NCBI GenBank assembly: GCA_902580115.1 | Contig: CACHJN010000003.1 | Span: 43,685-107,684, forward strand | Direction of reading: 5' to 3' | DNA from: an uncultured Pelagibacteraceae bacterium | GTDB taxonomy: Bacteria > Pseudomonadota > Alphaproteobacteria > Pelagibacterales > Pelagibacteraceae | Length of the DNA stretch: 64,000 bases | Shown: one piece after another, positions 1-9,212 of the stretch | Numbering within the stretch: position 1 is the first letter of the stretch | Layout of the letters: each line of letters opens with the position of its first letter | Made by a program: the position numbers and the translations under genes | The notes under the pieces: generated by a model | Told to the model about the DNA's origin: nothing | The model's database searches: none | Seen by the model: only the letters and a program-made list of their open reading frames with translations

Positions 1-85
1 CATTAAATGGGCTCTTAGGTCTTCCCCAAAGATTCGCTTTCAATCTTCTATCAACTTTATGTTTTGATTTTAATCTTTTTGTCAT
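1..85 (-). CDS. rpsD: 30S ribosomal protein S4, N-terminal fragment (runs off window start)
   Basis: Too short for the ORF track. Reading the minus strand from the ATG at 85 gives 28 codons beginning [15 protein letters not shown] and continuing [11 protein letters not shown], which matches the conserved start of alphaproteobacterial ribosomal protein S4. S4 is a primary 16S rRNA binding protein of the small subunit. The remainder of the gene lies beyond position 1. No clear Shine-Dalgarno sequence precedes the ATG. It is downstream of trmJ on the same strand, separated by about 38 bases. Identity is seen directly from the N-terminal motif; I am fairly sure. Confidence 0.85.
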   Translation of the reverse strand, partial: MTKRLKSKHKVDRRLKANLWGRPKSPFN

Positions 86-123
86 TATTTGATCACGGGT
101 TTACAAGGTTTAGGGGGTAAATG

Positions 124-852
124 TCAATTGAGCTTTTTTTTATTTTTACTCAAAGAGCCAATTAAACTGCCTAAAATCCTTAGTTCTTTGTCGTCTGGCT
201 CCATCCTATAAAATAAATTGTTTATATTTTTTATCATTGAGCTTCTTTTTTCAGGAGGTTTAAAAAAGTTTTTCTGTTCAAGTTTAGTAACAAGTAACTT
301 AATTATTTGAGATAACTTACCCTTTTGACCTATATTTTTATTAAAAAGCAGTTGTTTAGTGAGTTTAAAATTATTTAATTTAAATATTTCATAGCAAACC
401 AGTGATACTGAATGAGAAAGGTTCATTGATTTAAATTTTGGTGATGATGGTATTTGAACTACATAGTTTGCATAAGATAAATCTAGATTCGATAAACCTG
501 ATGCCTCTGGACCAAACATTAAACCAATTTTTTTTTGTTTAAATTTTCTTGTGATATTAAGAAATTTACTCAAACTGATATGTTTTTTATTAATATCTCT
601 TTTCCTAGCACTGAATGAAAAAATTATATCAAAATTTTGAATAGCTGAGTTAGTACTATCGAATACCCTTGTTTTATTTAAAATATCGAAAGCGCCAACA
701 GAAGTTGCCTTGGCTTTTATATTGGGCCAACCATGCTTTGGGTTAGTAATAATTAAATTTTTAAATCCAAAGTTTTTTAATGATCGTGCAGACGCTCCGA
801 TGTTTTCACCAAGCTGTGGTTTAATTAAAATAAAACCATATTTATTTTTCAT
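124..852 (-). CDS. trmJ: tRNA/rRNA 2'-O-methyltransferase, TrmJ-like SPOUT family
   Basis: The 242 aa protein has the SpoU/SPOUT trefoil-knot signatures: an early NIGASARSLKNFG segment (about residues 17-29), LMFGPEASGLSN in the middle and SMNLSHSVSLVCYE near residue 145. These form the knotted SAM site. Length and motif order fit TrmJ (tRNA Cm32/Um32 methyltransferase), with a shorter C-terminal part. The start overlaps the end of cimA by 11 bp, so it is probably the distal gene of a nadE-cysS-cimA-trmJ transcript. The exact modified position cannot be read from sequence; another TrmH-family specificity is possible. Confidence 0.85.
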   Translation of the reverse strand: MKNKYGFILIKPQLGENIGASARSLKNFGFKNLIITNPKHGWPNIKAKATSVGAFDILNKTRVFDSTNSAIQNFDIIFSFSARKRDINKKHISLSKFLNITRKFKQKKIGLMFGPEASGLSNLDLSYANYVVQIPSSPKFKSMNLSHSVSLVCYEIFKLNNFKLTKQLLFNKNIGQKGKLSQIIKLLVTKLEQKNFFKPPEKRSSMIKNINNLFYRMEPDDKELRILGSLIGSLSKNKKKLN

Positions 853-2446
853 GAATATTTGCTGGTGCCTTTTCCTTGAACAATTTGTATTCCAAACTAT
901 CTATTAATGCTTTAAATGAAGCTTCAATAATATTTTGAGAAACACCAATTGTAAACCAGCTTTTCCCAGTTTTATCAGTGCTTTCAATAGAAACTCTTGT
1001 GGTTGCTCCTGTACCAGTATTTAAAATCCTAACTTTGTAATCTAAAAGCTTAAGATCAGAAAAATATTTGTAATATTTTTCAACTTTTTTAAAATTAGAT
1101 CTAATTGCATTATCCAGAGCATTCACGGGTCCATTTCCTTCACCCTGACAATGGATTTCCTTACCATCAATTATAAAAGTAACCTCTGCAGTTGTTTTTA
1201 ATTCATTGTCTTTTTTTACATTCACATTATAGTTTTTAACTTTTAAATATTCTGGAAGTTTCCCTAATAGTTTATTGGCCAAAAGTTCAAAAGATGCATC
1301 AGCGCCATCATACGAATAACCAGTAAACTCTCTTTCTTTAACTTCATTTAAAATTTTTTGAACATTGGTGTCTTGTGAATCTATTTTTATTCCATAATTT
1401 TCAAGTCTAGATATTATATTCGATCTTCCAGCTTGATTAGAAACAATAATATTTCTGTGATTACCAACTTCTTTTGGATCTATATGTTCGTAGGTTTTTG
1501 GATCTTTTTTTACTGCAGAAACATGTAATCCTCCTTTATGAGAAAACGCAGATCCACCAACATAAGCCATACTTTTATTAGGTTTTTTATTAAGGACTTC
1601 ATCTAAAAACCTAGAGCATTCAGTTAATGATGAAAGTTTCTTTTTGTTTATATTTAAATCAAATTTGTCACTAAAAGTTTTTTTTAAAAAAAGTGTCGGA
1701 ATAATAGACATTAAGTTTGCATTTCCACATCTTTCTCCTAAACCATTAATAGTTCCTTGTATTTGTCTAGCTCCAGCTAGCACAGCTGTTAAAGAGTTAC
1801 TTACAGCATTTTCAGTATCGTTATGAGCGTGAATACCTAAATTTTTTCCTGGAATTACTTTGGTAACACTGTTTATTATTTCTCCAACCTCATTTGGTAA
1901 GGTTCCACCATTTGTATCACATAAAACTACCCATCTAGCTCCCTCATCATAAGCTTGTTTTAAACAATCAAGTGCGTAATTAGGATTATTTTTATACCCG
2001 TCAAAGAAATGTTCAGCGTCAAAAAGGAATTCTTTATTATTTTTTACAAAATGTTTAGCTGTCTCTTTTATGTTTCTTAAATTATCTTCGTTTTTTATAC
2101 CTAAAGCAGTTTTGACATGAAAATCCCATGTTTTTCCAACAACGCAAACTGTTTTACAATCAGCGTTAATTAAAGGAGATAAATTTGGATCATTATCTGC
2201 ACTAACTCCATTCTTCTTTGTCATCCCAAATGCTGTAAATTTTGAGTTTCCAAGATTAGGGGATTTATCAAAAAATTCATTATCTATAGGATTTGCACCT
2301 GGCCAACCACCTTCTATGTAATCAACTCCTATATTAGATAGAATTTTTGCAATCTTATTCTTGTCTTCAACTGAAAAATCAACCCCCTCAGTCTGTGCGC
2401 CGTCTCTTAAAGTCGTATCAAAAATGTATATTTTTTCTTTGCTCAT
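842..2446 (-). CDS. cimA: (R)-citramalate synthase
   Basis: 534 aa member of the HMGL-like/LeuA family. The N-terminal TIM barrel opens with FDTTLRDGAQTEGVDF, carries HAHNDTENAV (metal-binding His pair) and GTINGLGERCGNANL; the C-terminal 130 residues are a LeuA dimerisation/regulatory domain. The family condenses pyruvate and acetyl-CoA to citramalate, a threonine-independent entry to isoleucine synthesis. The GVDFS element after the DGAQTEG motif and the long linker are typical of CimA rather than LeuA or NifV. ATG overlaps the cysS stop (ATGA), which supports translational coupling. Isopropylmalate synthase is the main alternative but less likely. Confidence 0.88.
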   Translation of the reverse strand: MSKEKIYIFDTTLRDGAQTEGVDFSVEDKNKIAKILSNIGVDYIEGGWPGANPIDNEFFDKSPNLGNSKFTAFGMTKKNGVSADNDPNLSPLINADCKTVCVVGKTWDFHVKTALGIKNEDNLRNIKETAKHFVKNNKEFLFDAEHFFDGYKNNPNYALDCLKQAYDEGARWVVLCDTNGGTLPNEVGEIINSVTKVIPGKNLGIHAHNDTENAVSNSLTAVLAGARQIQGTINGLGERCGNANLMSIIPTLFLKKTFSDKFDLNINKKKLSSLTECSRFLDEVLNKKPNKSMAYVGGSAFSHKGGLHVSAVKKDPKTYEHIDPKEVGNHRNIIVSNQAGRSNIISRLENYGIKIDSQDTNVQKILNEVKEREFTGYSYDGADASFELLANKLLGKLPEYLKVKNYNVNVKKDNELKTTAEVTFIIDGKEIHCQGEGNGPVNALDNAIRSNFKKVEKYYKYFSDLKLLDYKVRILNTGTGATTRVSIESTDKTGKSWFTIGVSQNIIEASFKALIDSLEYKLFKEKAPANIHEK

Positions 2447-3795
2447 TTATAGTTCCAAGTCGTTTTACCTTTTTCATCTTTTATATCAACACCTTCTTTG
2501 TTTAAATCATCTCTTATTTTATCAGCGAGTTTATAATTGCCGGTTTTTTTTGCTTCCTCACGATCTTTAATTCTGCTTAATATATTGTCTTCAGAGATTT
2601 TAGCTTTACTTTTTTTGTACTCAGCTCTTTTTTCTGCACTTTCATTAAATAAGCCAATTAAACGACATGCCTTGTTAAATTCTTTTTTTTTATCTTTGTC
2701 TCCATTTTGTGATTGTTGAAACAACTTATGCAACTTAGAAATATATAGGGGAGTATTCATGTCATCTAATAAATCATTAAAGCACTCAGGTGTTTTTTCA
2801 CTTACTTCAGAGGAGTACATTGAATACCATTTATCTAAAGTTTTTGATTGTTCTGTAAGTAATTCGTTATTCCAATCCAATGGTTGTTTATATTGAGCAC
2901 TTAATAAAGATAAACGAACCACCTGCCCTGAATATTTTTTGGTTGCATCTTCTATTGTTGTTATATTGCCAAGTGATTTTGACATTTTTTCTTTATTCAT
3001 GGTTACAAAACCGTTGTGTACCCAATAGTTAGCAAATTTGTCTGTTCCATTATAAACACACGATTGAGCAATCTCATTTTCATGATGCGGAAAAATTAAA
3101 TCTAATCCTCCGCCATGTATATCAAAATTTTTACCTAAATATTTTTCACTCATTACTGAACACTCTAAATGCCATCCTGGTCTACCTCTTCCCCATGGCG
3201 AGTCCCAACCAGGATCATTATTATCTGAAGGTTTCCAAAGAACAAAATCTAAAGGATCATTTTTTAATTTAGATACTTCAACTCTCGCACCAGCTTTAAG
3301 ATCATCTGGATTTTTATTTGAAAGCTCACCATATTTTTTAAATGCACTTACTCTAAAAAAAACATGCCCCTCTTTTTCATAAGCAGCATTTTTTTTAATT
3401 AGTTTTTTTGTCATATTTATCATACCTTCAACATGATCAGTTGCTCTTGGTTCTTTAGTTGGATTTAAACAAAATAAAATTTTACAATCACTGTGAAATT
3501 TTTCTGTTACTGATTTAGTCAAATCTGAAATATCAATTTTTTTGATTTTTGAAGCTTCAATAATTTTATCATCTATATCTGTTATATTTCTTACATATGT
3601 AACTTTTTTCTTTCCATAAAGTTCAATGAGTATTCTAAAAAGAAGATCAAACACCACTAGAGCACGAGCATTTCCAACATGAGGATTGTCATAAACAGTT
3701 GGTCCACAAGCATATAAGGAAACTTTATCTTTAATTATTGGATTGAAAATTTCTTTTTTATTTGTAAGTGAATTGGTTAATTGTAAGTTATTCAT
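2443..3795 (-). CDS. cysS: cysteinyl-tRNA synthetase
   Basis: 450 aa class I aminoacyl-tRNA synthetase. Seen: ACGPTVYDNPHVGNARA with the HIGH-type motif HVGN, the zinc-site segments around ECSVMSEKYLG and FPHHENEIAQS, and EKMSKSLGN (KMSKS loop). Length is close to the usual 460 aa. It charges tRNA-Cys in the cytoplasm. Its start overlaps nadE by 8 bp and its stop overlaps cimA by 4 bp, so the genes form a tight operon. No missing catalytic residues noticed. Confidence 0.96.
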   Translation of the reverse strand: MNNLQLTNSLTNKKEIFNPIIKDKVSLYACGPTVYDNPHVGNARALVVFDLLFRILIELYGKKKVTYVRNITDIDDKIIEASKIKKIDISDLTKSVTEKFHSDCKILFCLNPTKEPRATDHVEGMINMTKKLIKKNAAYEKEGHVFFRVSAFKKYGELSNKNPDDLKAGARVEVSKLKNDPLDFVLWKPSDNNDPGWDSPWGRGRPGWHLECSVMSEKYLGKNFDIHGGGLDLIFPHHENEIAQSCVYNGTDKFANYWVHNGFVTMNKEKMSKSLGNITTIEDATKKYSGQVVRLSLLSAQYKQPLDWNNELLTEQSKTLDKWYSMYSSEVSEKTPECFNDLLDDMNTPLYISKLHKLFQQSQNGDKDKKKEFNKACRLIGLFNESAEKRAEYKKSKAKISEDNILSRIKDREEAKKTGNYKLADKIRDDLNKEGVDIKDEKGKTTWNYK

Positions 3796-4525
3796 TGAAT
3801 TTGCAAACTGGTATAGGATTCATTTTGTGTAAGTTTTTTTCTCTTATCTTTAAATATTTCTGATAGTTAGGATCGTCTTTATTTTCCATAGCCTTTTCAA
3901 GATCTTCATAACTCATTCCTAATTGTTGGACATCGTTTCTTCCATCATCCCACAATCCATCTGTTGGTTGAGAATTTATAATTTCTTCTGGAACTCCAAG
4001 ATATTTACCTAATTCCCACACTTGAGTTTTTGTACAATCAGCTATTGGAGATATATCTACACCCCCATCACCATATTTAGTATAAAAGCCAACACCAAAG
4101 TCCTCAACTTTATTTCCTGTTCCAACTACAATACCAGAATTAGCAGCTGCCACCTGATAAAGGGTTGCCATTCTTAATCTGGCTCTTGAATTTGCAAATC
4201 CATGCTCATTATCAAAGTTGTTTAAAACTTGAGAAAAGGATCCAAATATTTTGTCCATTTCGATTAAGTGATGTTCAACATTTTTAAACTTATCTTTTAA
4301 CCATTTTGCATGTTTCAAGCTTAAATCATGTTGGGATTTTATTTGTTTAATTGGCATTGTTAACACAATTGTTTTTCTTCCTGTGTTTGCACAAAGTGTA
4401 CTAACTACGGAGGAGTCTATACCTCCTGAAATACCAACTACTAATGCTTTAGGATTAAACGATGTAGTTTCACAATAATTGTTGATCCAATCAGTGATAA
4501 TATTTGCTCTATTTTTTACTTCCAT
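3788..4525 (-). CDS. nadE: ammonia-dependent NAD+ synthetase
   Basis: 245 aa N-type ATP pyrophosphatase. The PP-loop SGGIDSSVVS lies near residue 33, with GTGNKVEDFGVGFYTKYGDGG and SPIADCTKTQVWELGKYLG downstream, as in NadE. There is no N-terminal nitrilase-type glutaminase domain, so the enzyme should use ammonia to convert nicotinate adenine dinucleotide to NAD+. A strong ribosome binding site (AGAGGAGGTG, minus strand) precedes the ATG by about 10 bases, which fixes the start. It leads cysS-cimA-trmJ. Confidence 0.94.
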   Translation of the reverse strand: MEVKNRANIITDWINNYCETTSFNPKALVVGISGGIDSSVVSTLCANTGRKTIVLTMPIKQIKSQHDLSLKHAKWLKDKFKNVEHHLIEMDKIFGSFSQVLNNFDNEHGFANSRARLRMATLYQVAAANSGIVVGTGNKVEDFGVGFYTKYGDGGVDISPIADCTKTQVWELGKYLGVPEEIINSQPTDGLWDDGRNDVQQLGMSYEDLEKAMENKDDPNYQKYLKIREKNLHKMNPIPVCKFNE

Positions 4526-4554
4526 AATTAATACACCTCCTCTTTTAAGGTGAT

Positions 4555-4583
4555 GTCTTAATAATTACAATAATTATTAAGAC
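4555..4583 (-). other. perfect 13-bp intergenic hairpin overlapping the DAHP synthase stop codon
   Basis: GTCTTAATAATTA and its exact reverse complement flank a 3-base loop. The arm nearest the DAHP synthase gene includes its TAA stop. There is no T-run after it on the minus strand (ATCACCTTAAAAG follows), so it is not a canonical intrinsic terminator. It sits about 20 bases upstream of the strong nadE ribosome binding site, so a role in mRNA processing or stability between the two genes is possible. Confidence 0.55.
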
Positions 4584-5953
4584 GCGGCTTGAATAATTTT
4601 TTTTGAATATTTTGAGTTTTTCTTAATTTCCTCAGAAATTAGAAAAGCTAATTCTAACGCTTGATCAGCATTCAATCTTGGGTCGCAATGCGTTCTGTAT
4701 CTATTAGATAAGTCATTTTCAGATATTTTCTGTGCCCCGCCTGTGCATTCGGTCACATCCTGACCAGTCATTTCGACGTGTAATCCGCCAGCGTAACTTC
4801 CTTCAGATTGATGTACGCCGAAAAAGTTTTTTACCTCTTTTAAAACACTGTCAAAAGGTCTTGTCTTAAATCCTGTGGCTGCTTTGATTGTGTTACCGTG
4901 CATAGGATCACATGACCATATTACATTTAATCCCTCTTTTTTAATTACTTTAATTAGTTTAGGTAAATATTTTTCTACGTTGTCTGCTCCAAATCTTGAG
5001 ATCAAGGTCATTCTTCCTGGTTCATTATCTGGATTAAGAATATTACAAAGTTTTACAAGTTCCTCTGGCTTTAAAGTAGGACCACATTTTAAGCCTAAAG
5101 GATTTTTAATTCCTCTGCAAAATTCAACATGCGCTCCGTCTGGTTGTCTTGTTCTATCTCCTATCCACACAAAGTGCGCAGATGTATCGTGATACTCTCC
5201 AGTAGTTGAGTCTATTCTTGTCATGGCTTCTTCGAATGGTAGTAAAAGAGCTTCATGAGAAGTATAGAAATTAACAGTTCTTAATCTTCTATTATTATCA
5301 GAATTAATTCCACAAGCTTGCATAAAAGCTAAAGCATCACTAATTTTATCTTCAATCTCTTTGTATTTACCTTTAGTTTTGTCTTTTATAAATCCTAAAT
5401 TCCATAAATGAACTTGTCTTAAATCAGCAAAACCTCCTTGAGAAAAAGCTCTTAATAAGTTTAACGTTGATGCTGATTGTGAGTATGCTCTGAATAACCT
5501 TTTTGCATCTGGAACTCTAGTTTTTTCATTGAAATCTACTCCATTTATATTGTCGCCTAAATAGCTTGGTAACTCTTTCCCATCTTTTTTTTCTGTCGGG
5601 GCACTTCTTGGTTTAGAAAATTGTCCGGCTATTCTTCCAACTTTAACGACTGGTACTGAAGCTGAAGCTGTTAAAACTAGCGACATCTGTAAAATTACTT
5701 TGAAAGTATCTCTAATATTGTCAGGATGGAATTCTGCAAAACTTTCTGCACAATCTCCACCTTGAAGAAGAAAGGCTTTGCCTTCAACTACTTCTGCTAA
5801 TGCTTTTTTTAAAGATCTTGTTTCTCCAGCAAAAACTAGTGGCGGATACTTTTGTATTTTACTTAAAACTAAATCCAGCTCTTTCTTATCTACATAAGCA
5901 GGTAGATGTTTTGCAGGAAATTTGCTCCAGCTATTTAATGTCCATTTTTTCAT
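4577..5953 (-). CDS. 3-deoxy-7-phosphoheptulonate (DAHP) synthase, class II
   Basis: About 458 aa, the plant/actinobacterial class II (AroA-II) type, not the AroFGH type. Recognisable parts: [15 protein letters not shown] at the N-terminus, [67 protein letters not shown] and [13 protein letters not shown]. The enzyme joins phosphoenolpyruvate and erythrose-4-phosphate as the first step of the shikimate pathway. The track start is a TTG at 5959; the ATG at 5953 ([10 protein letters not shown]) is the better choice. Stands alone upstream of nadE after a 63-bp gap from glmS. Confidence 0.94.
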   Translation of the reverse strand: MKKWTLNSWSKFPAKHLPAYVDKKELDLVLSKIQKYPPLVFAGETRSLKKALAEVVEGKAFLLQGGDCAESFAEFHPDNIRDTFKVILQMSLVLTASASVPVVKVGRIAGQFSKPRSAPTEKKDGKELPSYLGDNINGVDFNEKTRVPDAKRLFRAYSQSASTLNLLRAFSQGGFADLRQVHLWNLGFIKDKTKGKYKEIEDKISDALAFMQACGINSDNNRRLRTVNFYTSHEALLLPFEEAMTRIDSTTGEYHDTSAHFVWIGDRTRQPDGAHVEFCRGIKNPLGLKCGPTLKPEELVKLCNILNPDNEPGRMTLISRFGADNVEKYLPKLIKVIKKEGLNVIWSCDPMHGNTIKAATGFKTRPFDSVLKEVKNFFGVHQSEGSYAGGLHVEMTGQDVTECTGGAQKISENDLSNRYRTHCDPRLNADQALELAFLISEEIKKNSKYSKKIIQAAS

Positions 5954-6016
5954 ATTCAACCTGTGATATGTATATAGAGTATAGAGATTAAATTTCCAAT
6001 AGTTAAATTAGAAAAT

Positions 6017-7834
6017 TTACTCAACAGTTACAGATTTAGCCAAGTTTCTTGGTTTATCTATATCGCATTTTTTTAGTAAAGCCACATGATAAGCTAATAA
6101 TTGAAGTGGTATGGTTAATAAAAAAGGATTTAGAAGTTCGTCAATAAAAGGCATTTCAATTTTAAATCTTATATTTTCATTTATTACTTCATCATGTTTA
6201 TCTGATATTAATAAAACCTTTCCTCCTCTTGCTATAACTTCTTGCATATTAGAAATAGTTTTTTCAAAATATTTATCTTTTGGAGCCAAAATAATTACAG
6301 GTAAACCATCTTCGATCAAAGCTAGTGGACCATGTTTCATTTCACCAGCAGGGTAACCTTCAGCGTGAAGATAAGATAATTCTTTCAATTTTAATGCTCC
6401 TTCTAATGCTATAGGGAACGATGACCCTCTCCCTAAAAACATTGATCCTTTGGCTGATAAAAAGTCTTTAGCAAATATTTGAATTAATTCTTCGGTCTTT
6501 AATGAATTCTCAATTCCTTGGGGTAGATTTTTAAGATTTTTAATTTTTTCAATATAATTTTTATTATCAATATTCCCTCTTATTTTAGATATCTTTAAAC
6601 TCATTATATACAAAACTAACATTTGACCTATAAAAGCTTTTGTAGATGCTACGCCTATTTCTGGGCCCGCATGAATAGGGACAACCCAATCAGAATTCCT
6701 AGCTATTGAGCTTTCTACTACATTAATAACAGAACAAGTTTTCATTTTATTTTTTTTAGCTATTTCTAAAGCTGCTGCTGTATCTGCTGTTTCTCCAGAC
6801 TGAGATACAAATATATATAAAGTATTAGGGTTAAATCTTATCTTTCTATATCTAAATTCTGAAGCTACCTCAGTTTCTACGTTTAAATCTGTTAATTCTT
6901 CTATCCAATATTTAGCAACTTGGCATGAATGATAAGCAGTACCACATCCAACAAGGAATATTTTATTAATTTTTTTTGGATCAACAGGAAAATCATAAAG
7001 ATTTATATCATTTCTTATCTTGTCTATGTATTCGTTCAAACAATTTTTAATAGTAGTTGGTTGCTCAAATATTTCTTTAGACATAAAATTTTTATAATCA
7101 CCTAACTTTGCTTCATTTTTGTCTTCAGATAAAACTAATATTTTTTTATTAATTTTATTTTTAGAAATATCAAAAAATTCAACACTATCTTTTGTTATCT
7201 TGCATATTTCTCCGTCATCCAAATAAGAAATTTTATTTGTCATAGCTTTAAGTGCGTATGAGTCGGAACCTAAATAATTTTCATTATTTGAGTATCCAAC
7301 AGCAAGTGGGCTGCCTCGTCTAGCTCCAATAATAATATCAGATTGATCTTTAAATAATATCCCTAGCGCAAAACTTCCTTCAAGATATTCTAAAGATTTT
7401 AATACTGCATCAATTGGATTTGAGTCTTTTAAATATTTCGTTATCAATAATGTTATAACTTCAGTATCAGTTTGAGATTTAAATTTGTATCCTTCTTTTT
7501 CCAGTTTCTTTTTTAGAGAATTAGAATTTTCAATTATTCCATTATGAACAACCGAAACTATTTCAGAAGAATGTGGGTGAGCATTGACTTCGTTAGGTAT
7601 GCCGTGAGTAGCCCATCTTACGTGGCCAATTCCTATATTGCCTTGAGCTGGAGAATTAAATAATATTTTTTCAAGCTCTTCAACTCTTCCAGAGCATTTT
7701 TTTTCATTAAGATTTTTTTTAGAGATTGTCGCAATACCAGCGGAGTCATATCCTCTATATTCCAATCTTTTTAAAGAATTAATAATATTTGAAGTAACAG
7801 ACTTATTGCTCGCAATACCAATTATCCCGCACAT
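6017..7834 (-). CDS. glmS: glutamine--fructose-6-phosphate aminotransferase (isomerising)
   Basis: 605 aa with the full GlmS plan: N-terminal nucleophile Cys2 (MCGIIGIAS) of the class II glutaminase domain, GHVRWATHG and the HNGIIEN segment, then two SIS sugar-isomerase domains (GCGTAYHSC, SQSGETADT, and GRGSSFPIALEGALKLKE) and the conserved C-terminal DKPRNLAKSVTVE. It makes glucosamine-6-phosphate for peptidoglycan and lipopolysaccharide. Its ATG overlaps the stop of the glmU-like gene (TAATG), so the two are co-transcribed and act in the same UDP-GlcNAc route. No glmS ribozyme context is visible. Confidence 0.97.
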   Translation of the reverse strand: MCGIIGIASNKSVTSNIINSLKRLEYRGYDSAGIATISKKNLNEKKCSGRVEELEKILFNSPAQGNIGIGHVRWATHGIPNEVNAHPHSSEIVSVVHNGIIENSNSLKKKLEKEGYKFKSQTDTEVITLLITKYLKDSNPIDAVLKSLEYLEGSFALGILFKDQSDIIIGARRGSPLAVGYSNNENYLGSDSYALKAMTNKISYLDDGEICKITKDSVEFFDISKNKINKKILVLSEDKNEAKLGDYKNFMSKEIFEQPTTIKNCLNEYIDKIRNDINLYDFPVDPKKINKIFLVGCGTAYHSCQVAKYWIEELTDLNVETEVASEFRYRKIRFNPNTLYIFVSQSGETADTAAALEIAKKNKMKTCSVINVVESSIARNSDWVVPIHAGPEIGVASTKAFIGQMLVLYIMSLKISKIRGNIDNKNYIEKIKNLKNLPQGIENSLKTEELIQIFAKDFLSAKGSMFLGRGSSFPIALEGALKLKELSYLHAEGYPAGEMKHGPLALIEDGLPVIILAPKDKYFEKTISNMQEVIARGGKVLLISDKHDEVINENIRFKIEMPFIDELLNPFLLTIPLQLLAYHVALLKKCDIDKPRNLAKSVTVE

Positions 7835-8479
7835 TATTTTTTTTTCCTTTTGTAATTTTTTTTATTAATTTGTGGTGATCTTGTCAAAGCCAGTGAATTT
7901 TTTGTAATATTTTTAGTAATTACAGAACCAGCGCCTACTACAGAATTTTCTTCGATTACTAATGGTGCCACTAAAGAAGAGTTAGAACCTACAAACACAT
8001 TTTTTTTGATTTTAGTTTTGTTTTTTTTAATTCCATCATAATTACATGTGATAGTTCCTGCTCCGATATTGCTATTTTCCCCAACTTCTGTATCACCTAC
8101 ATAGGATAAATGATTTACTTTGCTTTTAGATTTAATTTTAGAGTTTTTTGTTTCCACAAAATTACCTATCTTCGAACCTGGTAAAAAATGTGATCCAGGT
8201 CTTATTCTAGCATAAGGTCCTACAGTAACATTTCTTTCCAACTTAGCCCCCTCCAAATGGGAAAAAGATTTGATGGTAACATTATTTCCAATTTTCACTT
8301 TTGATCCAATAACAACATATGGTTCAATTTTAACGTTTTTGCCAAATGTCGTATCTTTGGAAAGGAAAATTGTTTCTGGTGCAATTAACTCTACACCTTT
8401 GTTAAGGGCTTTTATTCTTAAATTATCTTGTTCAGATCTAAGTTTAATTGCTTTTTTTAAGTTTTAAATTTGTCTTCAT
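7834..8479 (-). CDS. glmU: GlmU-like acetyltransferase (C-terminal domain only), apparent frameshift near its 5' end
   Basis: Left-handed beta-helix half of GlmU: KGVELIAPETIFLS, IEPYVVIG, FSHLEGAK, GPYARIRPGS, GNFVETKN, NHLSYVGDTEVGENSNIGAGT and CNYDG are all present, matching the glucosamine-1-phosphate acetyltransferase domain. The uridylyltransferase half is absent and there is no room for it before divergent gph. The track starts at an internal GTG (8298), but GlmU-like sequence continues upstream in the same frame to a TAA at 8464-8466 without ATG, GTG or TTG. An ATG at 8479 with an AGAGAAC ribosome site lies in another frame and would join it if the A7 run (8452-8458) were A6. Sequencing error, true mutation or slippage are all possible. 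Confidence 0.75.
8452..8458 (-). other. A7 homopolymer at the likely glmU frameshift point
   Basis: On the minus strand the sequence CTTAAAAAAAGCAATTAAAC separates two frames. Upstream, ATGAAGACA... reads MKTNLKLKK; downstream, GCAATTAAACTT reads AIKLRSEQDNL, which leads into GlmU. Deleting one A makes the two continuous; with seven A the ATG frame hits TAA after 11 codons. Confidence 0.7.
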
Positions 8480-8549
8480 AAAAAGTTCTCTTTACATTAG
8501 AAATGGATTATAAATAAGTCACAAAATATTTCTTTTTAAAACTTTAAAA

Positions 8550-9212
8550 ATGACTCAAAACCTAACCATTTTATTTGATCTAGACGGAACAATTGTTAAC
8601 ACTGCCCCAGATTTAATGTCTGCACATAACCACGTAATGAGAAAATTTGGTTTTGAAGAAAAAAAAATGGAAGATATAAAATCACTGGCTGGTAAAGGTG
8701 CATGGGTAATGATGCAAAGATCATTTAAAGAAGAAATTAAAAGTGAAGAAACTAAAAAAGCAATGACTAAAGAGTTTATTGATTTTTATTCTAAAAATAT
8801 TGATACGTACAGTAAGCCATTAAAAGGACTAGTTAAATTTTTAGATTGGGCAAAAAACAAAAATATCTCTATGGCCGTTTGTACAAATAAACAAGAGCGT
8901 TTAGCAATTGATTTATTGAAAAAATTAGATATTTACAAATATTTTGAATATGTTGCGGGGTCGGACACTTTTGCATTTAATAAACCTGATCCTAGACATT
9001 TAACAGATGTCGTTGAAATTATTGGTGGAGATTTAAATAAAACAATAATGATTGGTGACAGTGAAGTTGATGAGATGTCTGCTCACAATGCTAAATTACC
9101 TTTTATTTTAGTAAAAGATGGCTACACAGAAAAATCTGAAAATGAAATAAAGCATGACGCTTTAATTTCAGATTTTGTCGGTTTCGAAAAAGTCATAGAA
9201 AAATATTTATGA
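8550..9212 (+). CDS. gph: HAD-family phosphatase, phosphoglycolate phosphatase-like
   Basis: 220 aa haloacid dehalogenase superfamily hydrolase. Motif I is LFDLDGTIVNTAPDL at the N-terminus (nucleophile Asp), motif II CTNKQ near residue 111, motif III Lys in NKPDPRHL and motif IV MIGDSEVDEMSA. The alpha-helical cap between motifs I and II and the overall length match Gph, which dephosphorylates 2-phosphoglycolate. Substrate is inferred; related HAD enzymes act on other small sugar phosphates. It overlaps the LysE gene by 4 bp and diverges from the glmU-like gene. Confidence 0.8.
   Translation: MTQNLTILFDLDGTIVNTAPDLMSAHNHVMRKFGFEEKKMEDIKSLAGKGAWVMMQRSFKEEIKSEETKKAMTKEFIDFYSKNIDTYSKPLKGLVKFLDWAKNKNISMAVCTNKQERLAIDLLKKLDIYKYFEYVAGSDTFAFNKPDPRHLTDVVEIIGGDLNKTIMIGDSEVDEMSAHNAKLPFILVKDGYTEKSENEIKHDALISDFVGFEKVIEKYL

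Noticed and set aside
4875-5192. 105 aa plus-strand ORF within DAHP synthase
   Set aside because: Antisense shadow; the minus-strand protein is a strong family match.
7834-8550. glmS ribozyme or amino-sugar riboswitch upstream of glmS
   Set aside because: glmS starts inside the stop of the glmU-like gene, with no leader, and no ribozyme core is seen.
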